Source of the DNA: Mya arenaria
Lineage: Eukaryota > Mollusca > Bivalvia > Myida > Myidae
Length of the DNA: 64,000 nt
Direction of reading: 5' to 3'
Assembly: GCF_026914265.1 (NCBI RefSeq)
Contig: NC_069125.1
Span: 70,510,046 to 70,574,045 of the forward strand
A program made the translations under genes and the position numbers. How positions within the stretch are numbered: position 1 is the stretch's first letter; each line of letters starts with the position of its first letter. The notes under the pieces were generated by a model that saw nothing but the letters and a program-made list of their open reading frames with translations, did no database searches and was not told the origin of the DNA. Shown piece after piece: positions 52,156 to 61,200 of the stretch.

Positions 52156-52254
<99 letters not shown>

Positions 52255-55200
52255 AACAATTGATGCCCCAAAAAAGTTAAAACTTGTGTATTGCATAAAT
52301 GATTAGCTTTGAGACAAATGTATGTGAACTTTTTCATCTACTTCGAATTAAAATAACTTCAACTCGATCATTTTTAGAAAAAGTTCTTATTTCTAAGATG
52401 AATTCCCGATATCAATTAATATGTAGAAAATTGAAACAACAATAGTCTTTTTATGGTACAACCTGTGTTATTTTTGTGCACATTGGCGTTTAGATCTTAT
52501 TCATTATGTTTAGAGAATGGAATCATTTCAAAGCGGTAAACCACATGTCTCTTTATACCACGTGATTTTACGCCATACGTTACCAGAATGTTGATATACT
52601 TTTGACATTTTTCAGCCAGACACGAGTGTTTTTCACTTACAATAATTTCCCATAAATGGCCAATGCGACAAAACCAAGCGTAAAGTGAACAAACACAAAA
52701 CTAGGTTCATATGTAGGCAAGAGTAAGAATGATTCGGTGGCCCAAGTGAGAAACTAAGCCCAGCCCAAAGTAACATAATTGTCACACATGTTCAATACAT
52801 GTTCAGTACTGGATAGTTTTTAGTAAGGATGTGCCTACATAACTCTTTGCAGTTATCATTCGTTTACTTTTGTTGCATTGCTTTCATGGGAAAAGAAATT
52901 AGTGAAAACCTTAAGCGTTCAGCTGAAAAATGTCCGACCTACTTTCGTTTACATGTGCCGTCTTAACCACGTGGTATCATCAGTTTTCGCACCATGATCA
53001 AAGCCGACGGCGCAAAACCACATTAATGGCTTGTGCAAATGTGCTGTCCCGATAGTGTCGTCTTTTTATTGTGACCATACTAAAAGGTACTCGTTCCATC
53101 TCGATAGTGCCGTCTATTTATTATGACCATAATATAAACATGGTACTCGTGCCATACCACCATTACATAAATCTAGGTTGTTTGGCTCCTTGGCTTCGTG
53201 GTTAAATTTAATGTTATTCAGTATTTCATTACAATGTCACATTTTGAAAATGGTAGGGATCGATATGTTATGATAATGTACTAATGGCAGTAACTGCGAT
53301 TTGCCTCTAAATGTTACTCTGATTCAATTATGATCCTACGTAAAACACTGCGAAGATAGACACAGAAGGTAAATGTCAGACCACGTAAATAAACGGTACA
53401 AATATTTGAGTTAGCCTTACCCAGAGATAGCCACTCAGGAATGTTATCACTTTATAATCCTTTAATTTACTCCTAAATTTCATAATACTGATAAATGATT
53501 TTTCTTAAGAAAATAGACAAATAAATAGTATCGATTTACTTTTGAATGCTATGGAAACGAGTGAATGTGGAATAGAGATAATCATATTTCAAATATCAGA
53601 CACCATATGTAGGCGAATTTGTTTTAAATTGAATGTGAATGCAATTGATGTGCCAGTGTTACTCTTTAAATAAACAATTATAAGAGTCAGAACAAGGAGA
53701 TATTGTTTTGAAAGTTTATTAGTTCCTAAAATATGTAACTATATTTCCTGCACTTCTGCAATACTTCTCCCTATATGTTTACGGATTTGGGGACAATTTA
53801 TTCTTTGCTTTTAGTCAGCTGACAAATCAAACGATCAAAAGGAATACAATGTTAAACACCCGACCACTTAATCCTATGAAAAAACCCCCATTATAAATGG
53901 CATCGAATCTTAAGCGGAAGGTAACCTCTAATTGAAATAGACTAGTGGAACGGAGACTTAAATACTGGAACAGAAGGTCTAGAGGGTACTTCGGTGGTCA
54001 TTTTGTGGTATAAATTGTGACAGGTGTATGTGATTCATTCATTTAATATTCCTTTGTTTTAAACTCATCTTTGATCGCAGCGAAAACACTTTATAATCAC
54101 ACGTTTCAAACATACCACGGTCACCCCGAAAACACTGCAATAAGAGAGTCCCGGGTGATAATAATCGTGTGTAGAGATTGGTGAGCACACAAACATGATC
54201 ATTTATATCGCGGACATGTCAGGTGGCGGCCAAGTCTCACAGGGCGCTGGAATGGGGACTACTCCTCCAGTGACGAGAAATATTACGCGAACGCTACTAA
54301 TGCATTTCTGGGACACATTCCCCTTTCCTTAGCAGTAAATGCAAACTACTTTGTTGATAGAATCTGGGAGTTATTTACGAATTAAAATATTTTCAACAAT
54401 TAAACCGAAAGTGTTTTTTTGATAAAACAAATCTCACATTCATTTACCGTGAATTTTAATTCATAATTATAATGTTTGATTAACCAAACAATGCAATGGT
54501 ACTGGCAGTATATAACTTAACAATCCTTCATTGTTCTGAAAGTATATGTGTCATACACAGAAGTGACTACACTATAGTTAGATGTTAAATTAGTTTGGTT
54601 CCACCTATGACAAAAATCAAGGGCATTGTAACATTTGCAGCTGACAGTTTATTCAACCTGAGTAATTTCTCTTCTCAGACTGCCTGAGAGAAACTCGTAT
54701 TTCTGATATATAGAATTCTTAACTGATCAATAGAGTACATTTGAGCCTTGAAAGTTGAAAAATAAGGTATCTTATATAGTTATGTTTACCATCATGTGGT
54801 AGTGGTTTCCAAAGTAATTGAATACACATGTGTTTTCAATAATATATACATGAATATGCATTGAACAAAGAATATAAGCACCAACTTTACAAAACGGTGA
54901 AATAGAAAATCAAATATATATTTATTTAACAGTCTCTCGTGTTCTTGACATAGTTTCTCCATTATTCAATCTCGTGTATCAGAGGTATTGGAACGAGAGA
55001 AGGACAACAACGTTTTTGCCAAATGATGAATTTAATATTATATAGAGGAAATTTAATCGTTGCTTACCGGTCAATCAAATATGTCTGTTAAGAGGGACTT
55101 TTTTGCTGAAATAGTGTCCGATATTCAGTGGGAAATTTACAAGCTAAAATAGAACATCATGCACTCAAATAAACATAGCAAAACCTATCATGTCAAGATC

Positions 55201-58200
55201 AGACAATGCCTAATGGATTTGCACAGATGTATAGCAAGTGATTGGAATTAATACTATATTTTCTGCGTTGCACATCAACAAAACCAATCGTGTGTAAAGG
55301 AAGCTGGGGTAATCTATGATTTGGAGAACGAGGAAGCCGCATAAAGTGAAGAGGCCATTTAACATTTGATATAACATCCTGATGCAGAGAGCAAGAGCAA
55401 TTGAATCACATAAAATGCAGCCATGGAACACTGATATTGGTATTTTTCTGACACGAAGCACATATAATGCCGACATGAGCCAATATCATCTGTATTATCA
55501 AGAAGAAATTGACATAAAAAACACATATAATGTCGTCAAGAGGCTATGTCATCTGTATTTTCAAGAAGAAATTGAACTCAATGTTGAAATGCATCAGTCA
55601 AAACAAAATAATTGTATGTACTGTATACACAGAGAGGATATAATATAAATATTTAATGTTGATATACCATGAAACTTATGACTACCAGTATGTCCCCTGC
55701 CTACAGACCCACCTACTTGTCGTGTTGTTGCTGTATATGTTTGCTATCATGTTAACAAAAACAAACCTGTTCAATCCAGCAAACAACATATAGTGCTCCT
55801 CTGGAAAATGACTTTAGTTCCATTTCAGAGACTTTTATTAAAAACAACAACATGTTACTATCTGTTGTCAAGCAGAAGTTCGGCAACGACATTATTTAAA
55901 AATATTGTCGATATAATATCATACCGTATAGGTAGCACCATAACGAACAAATCAGAGCTAGTAAAGGTTTTGTTTGAATGTGTGAATTAAGAGTTCGGCA
56001 GAGACTTATTTCTTACGCTAGCACTTGATATGAATTCACAAAGAGGTAGTGTTTGGGTCTTATTTTGCAACACACTGATATAAATGAAATAGGTAAGGCT
56101 TACCAAACTAACATGACAAGAACTCACTTACCTGCCATGTAGGTGCAATTTGTTTTTAAGTTGTCAAAACGGCGAGCAGGCGTAAGGAGTAAGTCGGTCT
56201 GGCTGTATATTTACCAACACTACCAGGACCAACAATTAACATACATTCTTGTAAGCGATGTTGCAGGTTGTCAGACAACTGCGAGCGGGTAGAGGTAGTG
56301 TGCCTACCTAGCTATATGCCTTACCAACACTACCGTTTTGTATAAAGTGCATGTTGCAGGTTTTCAGACGACGGTGAACGGGGGGAGGTTGTTTGCATAC
56401 CTTGATGTGTGCTTTACCAACCCTACCAGGACCCATAACATACAGGGTTATTCATTGTGTATGTTGCAGGTTGTCAGACAACTACGAGCGGGCAGAGGGA
56501 GTGTGCCTACCTCGCTGTGTACTCTACCAACACTATCAGGACTTTTGTAAAAAGATGAAGTTCACACCAGCAGGAGCAGCTACATTTGGAAAGGTCTGAT
56601 GTATTATTCGGTCTTCATTTCTACATGCATGACCATCTTCACGAATAATGTTAAACACTCTTCACAATTTTTTTTTCCAAAGTGTGATTTGCTTTGAGAG
56701 GAAAGTCCTTTGATACAACATTGCAGGTTCTTGGCACTTCACTTATATTAAAACATAATACAACATTTATGAATATTCTATAAAAATAAAATTGTATTCA
56801 AGAAATGTTTGTTTAACATTCCAGATAATACGACAGCGATTTCCCAAGTTGACCACTCGACGCCTGGGTACGCGAGGCCAGTCCAAGTCAGTATATAAAG
56901 TGTTTGTGAAACAAGTTAATGAAACATAAATAAGACCATTTTGTCCTTGAAATGAACATGCCAAAAGCCTAATATGGTTTTGACAGCTTCATACAAGATA
57001 TCGACCTTTTTTAAAATCACTGAGCTATGTTTTTACTTGCCAACAGTCAGCTGGTATTTTATTAGATATACATATATAAATGGATTTGTGGTCTGGTGTA
57101 CGAATAAGGTTTTTTTTTCATCGTATCAATTAGCAATATTATGCTGAATTTATATAACTTTGATAATTGATAAGGGTATTGTAAACTAAAGGACAGAAAG
57201 TACACTATAGATGACGTGATCGCAGTATTTGTTCTGTAATTCACCAAATATTTCATGGCCAAAATAGCTATTAATTTTTCAAATATTCTTGTTCTACACA
57301 CCAAACCCGTTCAAATGATCCATACTACTATTGATTACCAGGCTTCCAGAATTCATATAATTGTACCTCGGATACCTTAAATAATATTATTTCCTCAAGG
57401 TATCACTACTACGGGATCGGTATCAAGGAATCATCTATCTACTATCACTCGGTGTATTCAGGGAAAGGACTCACAAGGTATGCATTTAAAATCTGTTAAA
57501 TGACCTTCTACAAGTAAACAAATGGTACTTGGCTTTGTTTAAACAATCGAGAAACTTTCAATTAGTAATTAACTTTTGTAATCATTTTTATTTCTAACCA
57601 TGGATATCTTTAATTTGTATTTCACAAGAAAACAATGCACTATATTAATTCAATCATTTTTCACGTTTCAATGTTTGTTCCATTGCAGATTTTCTGGCAT
57701 CAAGCTAAAGACAGAGGTATTTGGAGCTTAAACATTAATAGACAGTCCGTATTTAGAACTCAATCGTTATCACATTATGAGTCAGGTGGTATTACTGTGG
57801 GAAGGACATACACTGAACAAGAAAGCAACGGACACAATGCAGCTCTTGTGTTTGTAATTGGTATTTCACGTCTTACTAGTGTGTTGGGTGAGGGCACCAG
57901 TTATTTGAACAAACGGCCTTTATCAAACTGTATGATCAAGGGACCAAGCAGATTGCGAAAGGATCGTTGCGGAGGCTTCGTAATGCCTCTTTAATTGTAT
58001 TATGTTTTTTTAGGAAACTAGCCATCGTTATGTAAATTAAACACACACTATTTTGATTCATTTCGTCAGGAAATACAGTGTAAATACTAAGTTCAAGTGT
58101 AAATATTCCCAGAATATATCCAGATTGAATACAAACTCTAAGCAATACAATAAGCTATTTTGTACAACAACTTTTTTCAACAATTTTGTACATTTCACGA

Positions 58201-61200
58201 AAATGAAATAAAAACGCGCGCGACGTTGATTACTGACGTCACGACATAACGCCAATACATTCCCTTAAAAAAATCGCGATTAGACTTGTATAATTGTATA
58301 TTTCATTGCTCTTTATCTAAATGTCAAAACACTACTTTCAAAATCGAAAGAGTAAATTAAATTAGATGTGTCGCTATATGGCGCGTAACTCATCTGGTAT
58401 CGTGGGTGCGATGTGGAATTTCCCAGAACTTATAAATTGACCGGACAAGCCTATCCGGTTTGCAAGATATGTCCGCTGAATACGTTGTTCGCCGATCAGA
58501 CTATACTTCTCCTAGATGTATTAATGCACAAAGTCTACAATTATTTTGAGCAGTGTAGCAGCCTGGCTTAAGGGCCTTCTGGAGCCTTCACCACTGTCAA
58601 TAATTCCTTGATTAATGTAAATCACATAAGATTATGTCAAATACAAACGGCCTGGTAATCGTCAGCTTTCCTTGGAGGCATACCCCCGGTGCTAGATAAA
58701 ATCTCCATCAAAGAATGTTTTACTTTGAATGAAATACTTGTTTTCTTGAACGGTAGCAATGAGCTTAAAACTTGTGTAGACCAAAGCTGATCCTCTCGGA
58801 ATGAAAGAATTACATGTGCAAATACTATGTTTTTTTTTTACTTAAATATAAATATTTATCAATTTTCAGATTAAAGAAAAATGCATATTTGTACTTAAGT
58901 GTAAATAACTTGCAATAATGTTTCATGAAAGTAATGGCAATGTAAGTAAAACATTGTCATGTGTGTACTTATAACAACACATTTATCATGCCCGTTATCA
59001 GAATGGCTTTTATATTGAGATATTACTTACTTTGTAACTGTTATTGAAGGGTTCCAGTCGAAAATATTCACTGAATTCAAAGACAGGTACATTATTACCG
59101 GAATTCCCAAAGGCTGAAAACCTGATTCTTCCCCCGGGAACTGAGCTTGAAAAGGTGTGTTCATGCTCGGCTTTGATTGTCACGAATTGTACTCATTTGT
59201 AAATTTTCCATTTCGTGATTTGCATGAATTGTATTCATTTGTAACTTTCACTAAATGATGTTTACTATATCACATATTGTTTTCAGATGCGCACATTCAT
59301 CATAATGTACAGAACTCACTGCCAGAGAATCCTAGACACGGTCATTAGTGCTAATTTTGAAGAGGTAATTCAATATGCATCGCTGGTCTACATATAAAAT
59401 CATATAATTTAAAACGTTTTGTTTGTAAATTAGCAGTTACTAGTTTATACGAATATCTTGAATACTCGTTAATTGTTTATTTATTGGGTAAGTGGCCATT
59501 ATCAAATATAAACAATATGTTTTAATGCTTGAGGTGGCGATAAATGGTATGTTGAAGGTGTACTGTACGTTAAAGGTGGATACAAATGGTATGTTGAACG
59601 TGTATTGTACGTATAAGGTGGATACAAATGGTATGTTGAAGGTGTACTGTACGTTAAAGGTGGATACAAATGGTATGTTGAACGTGTTATGTACGTTAAA
59701 GGTGGATACAAATGGTATGTTGAACGTGTGCTATACGTTAAAGGTGGATACAAATGGTATGTTGAACGTGTGCTGTACGTTAAAGGTGGATACAAATGGT
59801 ATGTTGAACGTGTGCTGTACGTTAAAGGTGGATACAAATGGTATGTTGAACGTGTGCTGTACGTTAAAGGTGGATACAAATGGTATGTTGAAGGTGTACT
59901 GTACGTTAAAGGTGGATACAAATGGTATGTTGAAGGTGTACTGTACGTTTAAGGTGGAGATAAATAGTATGTTGAACGTGTACTGTACGTTTAAGGTAGA
60001 GATAAATAGTATGTTGAACGTGTACTGTACGTTTAAGGTAGAAATAAATAGTATGTTGAACGTGTACTGTACGTTTAAGGTAGAAATAAATAGTATGTTG
60101 AACGTGTGCTGTGCGTTTAAGGTAGAGATAAATAGTATGTTGAACGTGTGCTGTGCGTATTAAGTGGAGATAAATGACATGTTGAACGTGTGCTGTACGT
60201 TTTAAGTGGAGATAAATGGTATGTTGAACGTGTGCTGTACGTTAAAGGTGGATACAAATGGTATGTTGAACGTGTACTGTACGTTAAAGGTGGATATAAA
60301 ATGTATGTTGAACGTGTACTGTACGTTAAAGGTGGATATAAATGGTATGTTGAAGGTGTACTGTACGTTAAAGGTGGATATAAATGGTATGTTGAAGGTG
60401 TACTGTACGTTTAAGGTGGATACAAATGGTATGTTGAAGGTGTACTGTACGTTTAAGGTGGATATAAATGGTATATTGAACGTGTACTGTACGTTAAAGG
60501 TGGAGATAACTGGTATGTTGAACGTGTACTGTACGTTAAAGGTGGATACAAATGGTATGTTGAACGTGTACTGTACGTTAAAGGTGGATATAAATGGTAT
60601 GTTGAACGTGTACTGTACGTTAAAGGTGGATATAAATGGTATGTTGAAGGTGTACTGTACGTTAAAGGTGGAGAAGAAATATATTTTAACTTGTACTGTA
60701 TATTTAAGGTGCAGAATTTCCTGGTCCATTTCTGGCAAGGAATGCCTGAACATCTGCTCGACTTGCTGTCCTGCAGTCTCTTGCCGGATATCGTTGGTCT
60801 ATGTGATTCCATACTCTATAAGGTAAATACTTTAGTTGTAGTCGTAATTTCATCTCCATGTTTGTGCATAATAACTGTCGTATACATCTAGAACAGGTTG
60901 TCTCTAAACTGGATTATAACGAGTGTAATGTTTACGATCAAAACACAGTATGAAAACTTTCAATAATTTCAGGTATTATTGGATGTCCTCATACCGTCGT
61001 CCATACAAGATTTACCGAACACGTAAGTGCTTTTAATATTTTACAATACTTGTATATATCAGATAAAACTCGTCACGTTGTGTAATACTGTTCCACAATA
61101 TAAGACCGACAAGGAAAATACATTTCCCTGTAGGTTGGTGGTATCTGCAATATTTTAATAATAATCATGCACAACCTGTGAATTTTGTTTAACTTGCTCA

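Noticed and set aside
59050-59058. The acceptor TTCCAG|TCG for RFX6 exon 7
   Set aside because: It would start the exon in the wrong phase after exon 6. The weaker TTGAAG|GG site gives [13 protein letters not shown] in frame, matching RFX6.
59492-60826. Frames of 223 and 206 residues on + and several on - with 14-residue repeats
   Set aside because: The 42-bp satellite is a multiple of three, so any stop-free unit gives a long frame. The real coding content here is RFX6 exon 9 at the right edge, in a defined splice context.
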